This document shows, one piece after another, positions 44,601-52,310 of a stretch of 64,000 nucleotides of DNA. This DNA comes from Siphonobacter aquaeclarae (lineage in GTDB: Bacteria > Bacteroidota > Bacteroidia > Cytophagales > Spirosomataceae), in NCBI RefSeq assembly GCF_900103285.1, contig NZ_FNGS01000003.1, positions 609,997 through 673,996 on the forward strand, written 5' to 3'. Below the pieces are notes generated by a model, which saw only the letters and a program-made list of their open reading frames with translations, made no database searches and was not told where the DNA came from. Within the stretch, counting starts at the first letter, position 1; every line of letters starts with the position of its first letter. Both the position numbers and the translations under genes were made by a program.

Positions 44601-45078
44601 AAGGGTCGGCTCCGGGACGAACGATAAACTCATACTTGATCGTGGCGTGGTGCGCGAAAAGCCGCAAGTCGATACCCGGGTAGAGGTCGCGGTAACGTAC
44701 TTCCCCAAAGCCTTTTACATCGGAAGCCCACCGGCCAGGGTCGTTGCCGAGGAAGTAGTTCCGGGAAACGCCGTCGGGCAGATCACCTGCCAATTGGGTC
44801 GACGGGCTCGCTCCTTCGAAACGCACTTTTACCCCGTGCAGGCGGAGCGGGGTATTGGCGGGCAGCGTATTGTCGTGTAGTTTCTGGAAGTACTCTGTGT
44901 CGTAAAAAACGTAGTCGAGACCATCTGCCCGCAGGTCGAGCTGTCCTCCCGGAATCTGCATGCGGTACCGGATGGATGCGTCCCACTGCCCCTGATTGCT
45001 GACAAACGAAACCGGTTGATTTTCAGCAAAAAGAGCAAAGCAAATCCAACTGAAGAGAACGGTATAGAGGTAACGCAT
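41692..45078 (-). CDS. giant secreted T9SS type B surface protein with SBBP and PKD repeats
   Basis: A 1128-residue exported protein. A signal peptide (YLYTVLFSWICFALFAE) precedes a beta-rich module typical of SBBP-repeat proteins (about 22-240: VSFVSNQGQWDASIRYRM, YPGIDLRLF). Then come SBBP-type propeller repeats (about 240-720; pattern ILKFNPTGTRLLYATYLGG). Further on are PKD-like or Ig-like modules (about 745-1050). The end is a CHU_C/type B sorting domain (VPNAVTPNGDGKNDAFVIGV, LDVFNRWGKAVYQS, PGTYYYLITFPDG). It should be exported by T9SS and held at the cell surface. Possible roles are adhesion or glycan contact; the sequence does not decide. Confidence 0.9.
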   Translation of the reverse strand: MRYLYTVLFSWICFALFAENQPVSFVSNQGQWDASIRYRMQIPGGQLDLRADGLDYVFYDTEYFQKLHDNTLPANTPLRLHGVKVRFEGASPSTQLAGDLPDGVSRNYFLGNDPGRWASDVKGFGEVRYRDLYPGIDLRLFAHHATIKYEFIVRPGADPSLIRMKYEGADDLSVSTQGNLQIKTTFGEFRELNPYNYQEIKGKTQLVRGHFTVQDKRVVSFHLPDGYDKRESLVIDPELIFATFSGSYADNWGHTATYDADGNLLSGGSANAQGFPVTAGAYQLNYAGNGNGNLWDVAILKFNPTGTRLLYATYLGGTQTDIPHSLIVSAQGDLLIFGTTSSKNFPVSTNAYQKTFAGGTQLSGPDAPLNGMDYANGSDIFIARLSTDGKTLKAATYWGTESNDGLNLNSLLNIRNYGDAYRGEIMTDAQDNILVATTTPGQIPLKRPDQLTATVLKFSTDLSTLLWGKPNLMAGFSGAYGIRTGKSGDIYVCGAIRDNFEKPEDGWVARLDASGTIKTSQRLATANADVAMLLDLDQADNVYVFGISDNGQYPVTAGTYSNRNSCQFIHAFDPALSKTLFSTVIGSGRRKPDIAPTAFLVNECGNIYLAGWGGNVNHTLDSPIALASNTTGLPVTSDAFQKTTDGSNFYLALLESNAKSLLYGTFFGNTVSSREVRGDHVDGGTSRFDKKGFVYQAVCSCHPSSFPTTPGAWSSANNSSNCNNAVFKFDIDNLDVRFDIVRDGVKQSDTVTACAPLKLQFVNASTGGKSYEWNLGNLDRSTNAVSAEYTFTKPGTYTISLVGRNPLSCKKEALYQRVIRVTEAGFQIRRDTTICLGGSVQLSASGGTGYRWQTDPTLSSTAIPNPIARPEKSTTYTVEATDASGCKGQKSVNVTVQPLPAKITVSEPVICSGQEVTLRAEGGTTYRWLSAGVADSTSATIRVKPGATKSYTVQVRDTKGCMGIATATVTIDESFRPEFVVEKTFDCIKPAQVSIRVKGDGPFTWQFGNGDSLSGGAVRYTYVKPGTYQITGSATRGSCTLTSSQSVTIEPPLEVPNAVTPNGDGKNDAFVIGVNGLKLDVFNRWGKAVYQSASYQNDWSPSVAPGTYYYLITFPDGKQCKSWLQVVN

Positions 45079-45101
45079 GTATTCGAACGAGGGTTATCGA
45101 A

Positions 45102-45109
45102 CGAAGATA
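45102..45109 (-). promoter_or_regulatory. near-consensus -7 element (TATCTTCG) of the surface-protein gene
   Basis: On the minus strand TATCTTCG matches seven of eight positions of TAnnTTTG, 23 bases before the ATG at 45078. Confidence 0.35.
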
Positions 45110-45204
45110 CACATTTTCAAAACGGGAAGCAGACCGGGAAAAGGCTTTGCGGTGAATGCCGGGAAAAGCACGCCCGCGCAGGATAATCCGTAGAAAGAGA
45201 AGGC

Positions 45205-45810
45205 CTATTTATACTGCTGAATATCAATGGCCTGAGAGCAGAAGGCATACTCGGAGGGAACGTTCGATCCGATCAGGATGATCTGGTCACCGGGTAATTG
45301 CTGTACTTCCCGGAGGTACCAGTCGGTGTTCCGGGCATCGAGGTTGGAGGTAGGCTCGTCGAGGATAATGAGACGTGCTTCCGACCAGAACGCCAGTCCG
45401 AGTTTCAGGCGTTGTTTCATCCCGGAAGAAAAATTACGAATGTACTTGTCGCGGGAGGCCGTAAGATCCAGTCGCTCAATAAAGTCAGGCGTCGAAAGAC
45501 CCTGTTTGAGAGGCTTGAATTTCCGGTGAAAATCGACCAGTTCGGTCAGGGTGAATTCTTCAATCAGCTCCAGGTACGGGGCGGCGATGACCACGTGGCG
45601 GTAGACCGCATCGTCCTGAACGGAACCGTAGCGGATGCTTCCTTCGGTTGCCGGCATGGAGCCGGCGATTACCTGGAGCAGGGTGGATTTTCCGGAACCG
45701 TTGGGGCCGGTTATGGCAACGCGGCTGCCCGGCGCGAGGTCGACCGACAGGCGGCGGAAGATCCATTCCCGGATAAACCGTTTTCCAAGTTGTTCGAGCT
45801 GAAGCTGCAT
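45205..45810 (-). CDS. ABC transporter ATP-binding protein (solitary)
   Basis: A 201-residue ABC ATPase, shorter than most. Walker A is GPNGSGKST, the signature is FSSGMKQR and Walker B is LIILDEPT. There is no partner permease next to it. It lies after the lpxD-lpxC/fabZ-lpxA operon but is separated from lpxA by a terminator, so it probably has its own promoter. Partner and substrate are unknown. Confidence 0.88.
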   Translation of the reverse strand: MQLQLEQLGKRFIREWIFRRLSVDLAPGSRVAITGPNGSGKSTLLQVIAGSMPATEGSIRYGSVQDDAVYRHVVIAAPYLELIEEFTLTELVDFHRKFKPLKQGLSTPDFIERLDLTASRDKYIRNFSSGMKQRLKLGLAFWSEARLIILDEPTSNLDARNTDWYLREVQQLPGDQIILIGSNVPSEYAFCSQAIDIQQYK

Positions 45811-45816
45811 GAGCAG

Positions 45817-45843
45817 AAAAAAGGGGCAGGAAACCCTGCCCCG
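45817..45843 (-). terminator. intrinsic terminator after lpxA
   Basis: On the minus strand GGGGCAGG pairs with CCTGCCCC (8 bp, 4-base loop) and is followed by T6. It ends the lipid A operon before the ABC ATPase gene. Confidence 0.9.
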
Positions 45844-45851
45844 AAAGTCGT

Positions 45852-46646
45852 TTATTCGACGGGTCCGCCTTTTCCGGGGCCCCGCATGATACCCCGTTCG
45901 GAGGAGCGGATGAAGTTGACAATTTCGTCGCGCTCCGCGGACGCCGGCAGTTCGATTTCGATCCGGTTAAGGGCTTCGGTATTGTTGTAGCCCTTGAGGT
46001 AGATATGCCGGTAGATTTCCTGGATTTCGGCGATTTTTTCGTTGCTGAATCCGCGCCGGCGGAGGCCGATGGAATTCACACCCGCGTAGGAGATCGGGTC
46101 CCGGCCGGCCTTGCTGTACGGCGGAATATCCTTGAGAACTTTGGATGCGCCCGACACCATGGCATGTACGCCGATTTTGGAGAACTGGTGAACGGCCGTT
46201 GCTCCGCCCAGAATGGCCCAGTCGCCGATTTCCACGTGTCCGCCCAGAATAACGGAGTTGACAATCACGCAGTTATCGCCGATATGGCAGTCGTGCGCAA
46301 TGTGCACATACGCCATCAGGAGGCAATTGGAGCCGATCTGCGTCTTGCCGGAAGCAACCGTCCCCTTGTTGATCGTGACACATTCCCGGATAGTCGTGTT
46401 ATCGCCGATCACCGTGAGAGTCTCTTCTCCGTTGAATTTCAGGTCCTGGGGAATAGCGGAGATACTTGCTCCCGGGAAAATACGGCAGTTTTTGCCGATA
46501 CGCGCACCTTCAAAAATGGTGACGTTCGATCCAATCCAGGTACCTTCTCCGATTTCCACATTTTTGTGGATCACAGCGAAGGGTTCAATCACCACATTGG
46601 GGGCAATTTTCGCATCCGGGTGGACGTATGCAAGTGGCTGTATCAT
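45852..46646 (-). CDS. lpxA: UDP-N-acetylglucosamine O-acyltransferase
   Basis: A 264-residue left-handed beta-helix acyltransferase, normal LpxA length. Hexapeptide repeats fill residues 10-190 (IEPFAVIHKNVEIGEGTWIGSN and onwards), including the catalytic-region AHDCHIGDNCV His and the GVNSIGLRRRGFS motif. The C-terminal helical part follows. It adds the first acyl chain in lipid A synthesis. The ATG at 46646 is preferred to a GTG 12 bases upstream. It is last in lpxD-lpxC/fabZ-lpxA. Confidence 0.95.
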   Translation of the reverse strand: MIQPLAYVHPDAKIAPNVVIEPFAVIHKNVEIGEGTWIGSNVTIFEGARIGKNCRIFPGASISAIPQDLKFNGEETLTVIGDNTTIRECVTINKGTVASGKTQIGSNCLLMAYVHIAHDCHIGDNCVIVNSVILGGHVEIGDWAILGGATAVHQFSKIGVHAMVSGASKVLKDIPPYSKAGRDPISYAGVNSIGLRRRGFSNEKIAEIQEIYRHIYLKGYNNTEALNRIEIELPASAERDEIVNFIRSSERGIMRGPGKGGPVE

Positions 46647-46691
46647 TCGTTCTTTCACGGCATGCTGACGGCGGTTTCCCGCCGGGCAGGC

Positions 46692-48086
46692 TTATTTTTT
46701 TCGTACTAAACTCGCTGTCATGTCACTTTCCATCACCAGCTGGCCGGCTACCCAGGCCTGACCGTGCATCTTGGCGATGCCGCGCTTCATCGGCGCCATG
46801 AATTCGCATTTGAAGATGACGGTATCTCCCGGAACGACGTTCCGGCGGAACCGGCAGTTTTCAATCGCCGCCAGGTAAGCCCAGTAGTTTTCCGGATCCG
46901 GGACGGTACTCATCACCAGAATACCGCCGGTTTGCGCCATTGCTTCGATCTGAAGCACACCGGGCATCACCGGGTTATTGGGGAAGTGACCCATGAAGAA
47001 CGGCTCGTTTATCGTGACGTTCTTCACGCCGACGACGCTGTTCTCGTCCATGTAGATCACCTTGTCGATCAGTTGGAACGGATACCGGTGGGCCAGCAGA
47101 TTGGAGATCTGCTTGATGTCCATGATCGGCGGAATCTTCGGATCGTAAGTCGGGATCTTCGGCTTCTGCGTTTCCAGCATCAACTTTTTGATTTTCTTGG
47201 CGAGTGCGACGTTGGCCGCGTGGCCGGGACGTGCTGCCAGAATCTGCGCTTTGAGCGGCCGTCCGACCAGCGCCAGGTCGCCGACAACGTCCAGCAGTTT
47301 GTGCCGGGCCGGTTCGTTGGCGTAGTGCAGGTCGACGTTATTGAGAATACCTTTTCCGGGAATGACGCTGACGCGGGGCTTGCCGAGGAGTGAAGCCAGG
47401 TGATCCAGCTCGCCGTCTTCGAATTCCCGGTCTACAATCACAATCGCGTTGGAAAGGTCGCCTCCCTTGATGAGGTTCGCCTTGAAAAGAGCCTCCAGTT
47501 CATGCAGGAAGCAGAATGTACGGCTCTTCGCAATCTCCTGCTTGAAAAGGGAGAGGTCGTTGAGCGTCGCATGCTGGCTGCTGAGAACCTTGGAGTTGTA
47601 GTCTACCATGACGGTCACCCGGTAATCGTCGAGCGGAAGCGCAGCGATTTCCACGTCCCGTTCCTTGTCCCGGTAGCGAACTTCCGTCGGTACTTCAAAG
47701 TAGTTCCGGAGGACGTTCTGCTCGGCAAGGCCGGCGTCTTCGAGGGCGTCAATGAATTTGATGGAAGAACCGTCCATGATCGGAGGCTCGGGGCCGTCGA
47801 GCTGAATGAGGCAGTTATCGATCTGAAGACCGACAAGCGCCGCCAGCGTATGCTCGACCGTGTGCACACGGGCGCCGTTTTGCTCCAGGGTGGTACCGCG
47901 GGAAACGTCGACGACGTTATCCACATCCGCATCCACGATGGGCTGGCCGGGTAAGTCAATCCGCTGAAACTTGTAACCGTGATCGGGCGGAGCCGGGACA
48001 AAAGTCATCGTGGCTACAACGCCGGTATGTAAACCAACGCCCGACACGGTGACGGGCTTCTGAATGGTGTGCTGTTTGAGGTTCAT
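46692..48086 (-). CDS. lpxC/fabZ: bifunctional LpxC / FabZ fusion
   Basis: A 464-residue fusion usual for Bacteroidota. Residues 1-300 are UDP-3-O-acyl-GlcNAc deacetylase (LpxC): KPVTVSGVGLHTG, zinc-binding HTVEHTLAALVG, and HKLLDVVGDLALVG. Residues about 320-464 are 3-hydroxyacyl-ACP dehydratase (FabZ): HRYPFQLIDKVI and GHFPNNPVMPGVLQIEAMAQ with the catalytic His and Glu. It couples lipid A commitment to fatty acid supply. The gene lies 80 bases after lpxD and 45 bases before lpxA. Confidence 0.97.
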   Translation of the reverse strand: MNLKQHTIQKPVTVSGVGLHTGVVATMTFVPAPPDHGYKFQRIDLPGQPIVDADVDNVVDVSRGTTLEQNGARVHTVEHTLAALVGLQIDNCLIQLDGPEPPIMDGSSIKFIDALEDAGLAEQNVLRNYFEVPTEVRYRDKERDVEIAALPLDDYRVTVMVDYNSKVLSSQHATLNDLSLFKQEIAKSRTFCFLHELEALFKANLIKGGDLSNAIVIVDREFEDGELDHLASLLGKPRVSVIPGKGILNNVDLHYANEPARHKLLDVVGDLALVGRPLKAQILAARPGHAANVALAKKIKKLMLETQKPKIPTYDPKIPPIMDIKQISNLLAHRYPFQLIDKVIYMDENSVVGVKNVTINEPFFMGHFPNNPVMPGVLQIEAMAQTGGILVMSTVPDPENYWAYLAAIENCRFRRNVVPGDTVIFKCEFMAPMKRGIAKMHGQAWVAGQLVMESDMTASLVRKK

Positions 48087-48166
48087 CGTGGATGAACAGC
48101 TATCGACTGCCCGCGGGATTTTACCCGGAAGACCGATCGCCCGGAGCAGCTAAATAACTGGTAACG

Positions 48167-49222
48167 CTAGCTATTAGCGGGCAAAGTTAACTCTTTCAGG
48201 ATTTTTTCCAGTTCCTTCACCCGCTTTTCGAGTTCAGGAAGTCGACGAACACCCACCTCCGTGCGAAGATTCTCCCGGTTTTCCATAGCGGGACTACCGC
48301 GAAGGACAAGTCCTTCCCGCTCCCAATTCTTCGAAATACCGGATTGAGCCGTGATGATGGTTTTGTTGGGAACATGAAGATGTCCGGCGATACCTACCTG
48401 CCCGCCGATCATACACTGCTCGCCGATTTTAGTGGAACCGGAAATGCCGGTCTGAGCGGCTATGACTGTATTCCGGCCAATTTCAACGTTGTGAGCGACC
48501 TGGATCAGGTTGTCGAGCTTGGCGCCATTACGGATAATCGTGGCGTCTTCGGGCATCGTCGCGCAGTCGATCGTCGTGTTGGCACCGATGGATACATTGT
48601 CCTCCAGAACCACATAACCGAGCTGCGGAATGCCTTTGTAGCTGCCGTCGGCCTGAGGGGCAAAACCGAACCCGTCAGCCCCGATTACCGCATTGGCATG
48701 AAGGGTACAGGAAGCCCCGATTTTACAATTGTCGTAAATGCGGACGCCGCTGTACAAAATGGTATTATCTCCGATGACAACATTTTCGCCAATGTACACA
48801 TGCGGATAAATCTTCACATTTTTTCCGATGCGGGAGTGATCACCGATGTAGGCAAATGCGCCGAGGTAAATGCCTTCGCCGATTTCGACATCCTTGCCGA
48901 CACGAACAGGCTCCTCCGTTCCGGTTTTCCGGAAAGTAAGCGCATTATGGTATACTTCCAGCAGACGGGTAAAGGCCGTGTAGGCATTGTCCACCAGAAT
49001 GAGGGAAGGAGAATAGGCTTTCTTGGGCTCGAACGTCCGGTCTACAATAACCGCCGACGCCGACGTCGTATACAGGAAATGCTCGTACTTCAGGTTGGAC
49101 AGAAAACTGATGGCCCCTTCGGTCCCTTCCTCGATCTTGGATAACCGATTCACCTTCAGATCGGAAGGGCCTTTGACTTCACCGCCCAACAGTTGGGCCA
49201 CCTGTGCAATAGTAAACTCCAT
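48167..49222 (-). CDS. lpxD: UDP-3-O-(3-hydroxyacyl)glucosamine N-acyltransferase
   Basis: A 351-residue LpxD: an N-terminal uridine-binding domain (1-100), a long left-handed beta-helix (GEGIYLGAFAYIGDHSRIGKN onwards), the HNVEIGRNTVIAAQTGISGSTKIG stretch that includes the catalytic His, and a C-terminal coiled coil (RLPELEKRVKELEKIL). It adds the second 3-hydroxyacyl chain. It is first in its operon, with a consensus -7 element about 105 bases upstream. Confidence 0.95.
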   Translation of the reverse strand: MEFTIAQVAQLLGGEVKGPSDLKVNRLSKIEEGTEGAISFLSNLKYEHFLYTTSASAVIVDRTFEPKKAYSPSLILVDNAYTAFTRLLEVYHNALTFRKTGTEEPVRVGKDVEIGEGIYLGAFAYIGDHSRIGKNVKIYPHVYIGENVVIGDNTILYSGVRIYDNCKIGASCTLHANAVIGADGFGFAPQADGSYKGIPQLGYVVLEDNVSIGANTTIDCATMPEDATIIRNGAKLDNLIQVAHNVEIGRNTVIAAQTGISGSTKIGEQCMIGGQVGIAGHLHVPNKTIITAQSGISKNWEREGLVLRGSPAMENRENLRTEVGVRRLPELEKRVKELEKILKELTLPANS

Positions 49223-49327
49223 AAGTGATCGAAAACGACGGTTAGGAATTTGTTCCTCGGTGGCGGCCTATATGCTCCGGACTTGGGAAAATACAACAAA
49301 ACCGCCTGTAAACCGGGTTTTTTGTGG

Positions 49328-49335
49328 CAAAGATA
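49328..49335 (-). promoter_or_regulatory. -7 element (TATCTTTG) of the lpxD operon
   Basis: On the minus strand TATCTTTG fits TAnnTTTG exactly, about 105 bases upstream of the lpxD ATG. A T-rich stretch lies at the -33 distance. Confidence 0.65.
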
Positions 49336-49561
49336 CAAGAGAAATCAGATGAAAAAGAAGGACCCCGGTCATCGGAGGCAAAAATGGAGCATTTTTCTGC
49401 AAAGTTATTTTAGTGAGAAGTTTGTGTTAACCGGCCGGTTCGGTCCGGGCGCCAAATTGCTTAATTTTTTTAAAAATGACAGGGCTTATGGGATGAAAGG
49501 TAATGTGCTGATAGTCAGTATTTTGTGAATAAAGAAAAGGAGGCGGGAAGTTTGCTACAGG

Positions 49562-49600
49562 GCCGTGAAATACCAACCGGGAGTATACGGGACTCACGGC
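49562..49600. other. stem-loop at the 3' side of the TspO-like gene
   Basis: GCCGTGA and TCACGGC form a 7-bp stem around a 25-base loop, about 50 bases after the TspO-like stop on the minus strand. There is no T-run, so termination is uncertain. Confidence 0.35.
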
Positions 49601-49649
49601 ATTTTCTGGCTTGTGTCAGATGGAAAAAGAAGACGACTCCCGACAGGCG

Positions 49650-50498
49650 TCAGGGCTGAACCCTCGGTTGCGTCCAATGCAAAAACGGACGCTTACGGAT
49701 CGGAATGGTTACGCCGGTAAACGTAGCGACAATCACCGAAATGAGCAGGACGACAAAGCAGATCTCGGCCGTATAAATCACACTCATCACCGGTTCAGGT
49801 TCTTCGTAGCGCCGGATGACAATGCCGGCCAGCGCCCACATCACCACCAGGCCATAGGAAATGCTGTGAACCGTGAAGAGCACGCCGAGCGTCAGGAGGG
49901 TACCGATGCCGATCAGCAGCATCGCCCAGGTCTGCCCGCCGAGGCCCCACTGGTTCCAGTTGACCGAGACCAGCCAGGCGGTAATATTGGCGATGGTTGC
50001 CATGGATATCCAGCCCGCATACAGGCCGAAAGGTACTTTCGTCAGCAGGTACTGCCACCGCCGGGCCCGCAGGCTCGCGATGACCTGGATACGTTCGAGC
50101 AGGATAAGCTGGGTACACAGCAGAGCAAGCATGATTCCAACCGAAAGCGCCACCTGTTCATAATGCCAGGCGACAATCCAGGAGGCGTTCAGGAGATTGG
50201 ATACAATCAGCCAGGGCCCTATGCGGGATACAAGCCGGGTAACCAGGCTGTCCGGATCGTTCCGGAATAGTCCCTTTAACTGGAAAAGAACGAAGGCGCC
50301 AAGCGTCAGGTAGATGACCCCCCAGATGGAAAAGGTAAGACCGGCCGGTGTAAAGAGGTTCGGATACTGGTCGGAGAGCTCACGCGTCGTCTTTCCGTTG
50401 AGCGGAAGGGTAACAGCGGCCCAGTTGGCGGCAATAGCCAGCAGAAACGTCAGCAGATTGAGCAGGCGGAGGACAGCCTCCCGGCGAATGGGTTTCAT
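49650..50498 (-). CDS. TspO/MBR-like multi-spanning membrane protein
   Basis: A 282-residue protein with about eight to nine membrane helices. The N-terminal half has NLFTPAGLTFSIWGVIYLTLG, which resembles the P-x-F-t-P/W motif of TspO/MBR tryptophan-rich sensory proteins, but the protein is nearly twice as long and probably a larger relative. Function is unclear; TspO proteins bind tetrapyrroles. The YihY gene is 11 bases upstream on the same strand, so the two are likely co-transcribed. Confidence 0.7.
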   Translation of the reverse strand: MKPIRREAVLRLLNLLTFLLAIAANWAAVTLPLNGKTTRELSDQYPNLFTPAGLTFSIWGVIYLTLGAFVLFQLKGLFRNDPDSLVTRLVSRIGPWLIVSNLLNASWIVAWHYEQVALSVGIMLALLCTQLILLERIQVIASLRARRWQYLLTKVPFGLYAGWISMATIANITAWLVSVNWNQWGLGGQTWAMLLIGIGTLLTLGVLFTVHSISYGLVVMWALAGIVIRRYEEPEPVMSVIYTAEICFVVLLISVIVATFTGVTIPIRKRPFLHWTQPRVQP

Positions 50499-50509
50499 AG
50501 TTGTTTCGG

Positions 50510-51460
50510 TTATGTGCGGCGAGTGGTTTCGACGTGGCTGACTTGCCCGTGGCGGAGGTTTTCCGGAAGAATCTCCTGTTCGACGACGATGACGGTCTCG
50601 GCTTTAGGCGTAATACCCCGTCCGTACCGGCGGACATAAACCTTCGTAAACTCCGCTCCGAAGTACAGAATCGTCGCCGAATAGTTGACCCACAGCAGGA
50701 TCAGGACAATGGAAGCGGCCGAACCGTATGCCGTTGCTACGTTGGAGCTACCCAGGTACAGGCCGATCAGAAACTTCCCCACCATGAAAAGTACCGCTGT
50801 GAAGCCGGCTCCTGCGAGCGAATCTTTCCAGTAGAGCTTTCCATCCGGCAAAACATTGAATATCAGAGCAAAAAGCAAGGTAATGACCACGAAAATGACA
50901 GCCAGGTTGACGAGGTAAAAGAAGAATACCAGATTGGTATGGAACATGCGCTGCAATTGCTCGCCGAAAACATCGAGCAGGGAATTGAGAAGCAGCGAAA
51001 CCAGCAGCAGAAAACCGATACTGACAATCATGGAAAAGGATAGCAGGCGGTTGATCAGCAGTTTCAGCCATCCTTTGCGGGGTTTGGCCCGGAGTGACCA
51101 GATCCGGTTGAGCGAATCCTGCATTTCCCCGAATACGCCGGTCGCCCCGATGAGCAGGGTGATAATACCGGCAACAAGCGCCGTTCCCGACCGGTCCGAC
51201 AACTCTGCCCGCTTCAGAAATTCCTGAATCTGGAGGGCGGCGTCCTTCCCTACCAGCCCGCGTATCTGCCCGAAAACTTCACCCTGAATGGCGTCTCTTC
51301 CGAAGAAAATACTGCAGAGCGAAATCACCACGATCAGCATCGGAGCAAGGGAAAAGATCGTATAATAGGAGAGCGAGGCGCTCATTTTGAGGGCATTATC
51401 CTCTGAAAATTCTTTGTAAACCTCGCTTAAAAAATCAAGGGTCAAACGTAATCGCTTCAT
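50510..51460 (-). CDS. YihY/BrkB-family membrane protein
   Basis: A 316-residue membrane protein with six helices. The N-terminal DNALKMSASLSYYTIFSLAPML motif and GATGVFGEMQDSLNRIWSLRAKPRKGW are characteristic of the YihY/BrkB family, once misassigned as RNase BN. The C-terminal VNYSATILYFGAEFTKVYVRRYG block is conserved. The cytoplasmic tail (about 285-316) is variable. Transport or envelope roles are proposed for the family; no activity can be read here. Confidence 0.9.
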   Translation of the reverse strand: MKRLRLTLDFLSEVYKEFSEDNALKMSASLSYYTIFSLAPMLIVVISLCSIFFGRDAIQGEVFGQIRGLVGKDAALQIQEFLKRAELSDRSGTALVAGIITLLIGATGVFGEMQDSLNRIWSLRAKPRKGWLKLLINRLLSFSMIVSIGFLLLVSLLLNSLLDVFGEQLQRMFHTNLVFFFYLVNLAVIFVVITLLFALIFNVLPDGKLYWKDSLAGAGFTAVLFMVGKFLIGLYLGSSNVATAYGSAASIVLILLWVNYSATILYFGAEFTKVYVRRYGRGITPKAETVIVVEQEILPENLRHGQVSHVETTRRT

Positions 51461-51659
51461 CAGATGTGGAGTGGTTTATCAGGGGTACTACCATTTCAAT
51501 GCCACGGACATTCCCCGTTGTGCCTCAGAGATGGTTCCCCGCGCTGGGGAATAATTTGCCCGAACTTCCGGAATTCAGACGTATAGAGGCGGGTGTCAGT
51601 GGTGGCAAAGAGTTTTTTCTCAAAAAGGCATCACGATTCATCCTAAACCTGAACAAGTT

Positions 51660-51812
51660 ATGCGTAGTCTGTTGTATATCATCGCCGTTCTCCTCGTGAT
51701 CGGCTGGATCATCGGAGTCGTTGGGTACAGCGCCGGAGGTTTGATTCATATTTTGCTGGTAATTGCGCTGGTGTCTCTTCTGCTGACGTTTATACGCAGG
51801 GGAACAGTCTGA
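51660..51812 (+). CDS. tiny lmo0937-like membrane protein
   Basis: A 50-residue protein (MRSLLYIIAVLLVIGWIIGV..) with two membrane helices joined by GYSAGGLIHILLVI, matching the lmo0937 family of very small membrane proteins. Function unknown. It is followed after 28 bases by another tiny membrane protein. Confidence 0.8.
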   Translation: MRSLLYIIAVLLVIGWIIGVVGYSAGGLIHILLVIALVSLLLTFIRRGTV

Positions 51813-51840
51813 CCGGATTACCTTAGAACCACACACTGAT

Positions 51841-52017
51841 ATGTCCTATGCCGTTATCGCCTTGCTGGCCCTGGGATTAGGGGCTATGCTGGCAGCGCTG
51901 ATTGACTGGTTTACCCAGGGCAGTGAACTGGGATATTACCGTCCCGGAAAACACGTCCAGCGCTCCGATTTCAGTCATTTCATCCGGACCGTACGGAATA
52001 AATCGGCCCGGGTTTGA
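51841..52017 (+). CDS. tiny membrane protein of unknown function
   Basis: A 58-residue protein with one N-terminal membrane helix (SYAVIALLALGLGAMLAALI) and a basic cytoplasmic tail (YYRPGKHVQRSDFSHFIRTVRNK). I do not recognise a family. Good spacing to the preceding small gene and a terminator downstream support real coding. Confidence 0.55.
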   Translation: MSYAVIALLALGLGAMLAALIDWFTQGSELGYYRPGKHVQRSDFSHFIRTVRNKSARV

Positions 52018-52073
52018 GATAAGTTCTTACCCGAAAGGGTTTGTTAGGTTAGGTAAAACAATGGGGGAAAAGG

Positions 52074-52105
52074 AAAGTCCGGTAGCGATGCTGTCGGACT
52101 TTTTT
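52074..52105 (+). terminator. intrinsic terminator of the small membrane protein pair
   Basis: AAAGTCCG pairs with CGGACTTT (8 bp, 13-base loop) and is followed by T6. Confidence 0.88.
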
Positions 52106-52113
52106 GTTGGCTT

Positions 52114-52190
52114 TAAGCCGTAAGCTGTATGCGATAAGCTATAGGTGTGCCTTCCGCAGCCTATAGCTTATCGCATACAGCTTACAGCCG
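52114..52190. repeat. heptad-phased inverted repeat D (GCTGTAA type)
   Basis: A perfect 26-bp stem (52120-52145 with 52160-52185) around a 14-base loop. Both arms read in 7-base units of the form GCNNNNN (GCTGTAA, GCTGTAT, GCGATAA, GCTATAG). It follows a normal terminator by 9 bases, so termination alone does not explain it. Confidence 0.88.
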
Positions 52191-52310
52191 ACGATAAAGC
52201 CTTCAATCCACTGCTTACCGCCCCAAATTGCCGCTCATCCAAAAAGGTCTGTGTACAATTCCGGACTCGGCGTAACATTGAGCTATCAACACGCTGATCT
52301 AACCGTACCG

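Larger units (their letters stand above)
49223..49649. other. intergenic region between the lpxD promoter and the TspO-like gene
   Basis: A 427-base gap. It holds the lpxD promoter at 49328-49335 and a stem-loop at 49562-49600. A 92-codon plus-strand frame crosses it but has no recognisable features and overlaps the promoter, so it is not called. Confidence 0.45.
52018..52310. other. intergenic region before tolC-like gene
   Basis: It contains a standard terminator (52074-52105) directly followed by inverted repeat D (52120-52185). No promoter consensus for the TolC-like gene is obvious. Confidence 0.45.

Noticed and set aside
49250-49528. A 92-codon plus-strand frame upstream of lpxD
   Set aside because: It covers the lpxD promoter, has no recognisable features and lacks a neighbour relation.
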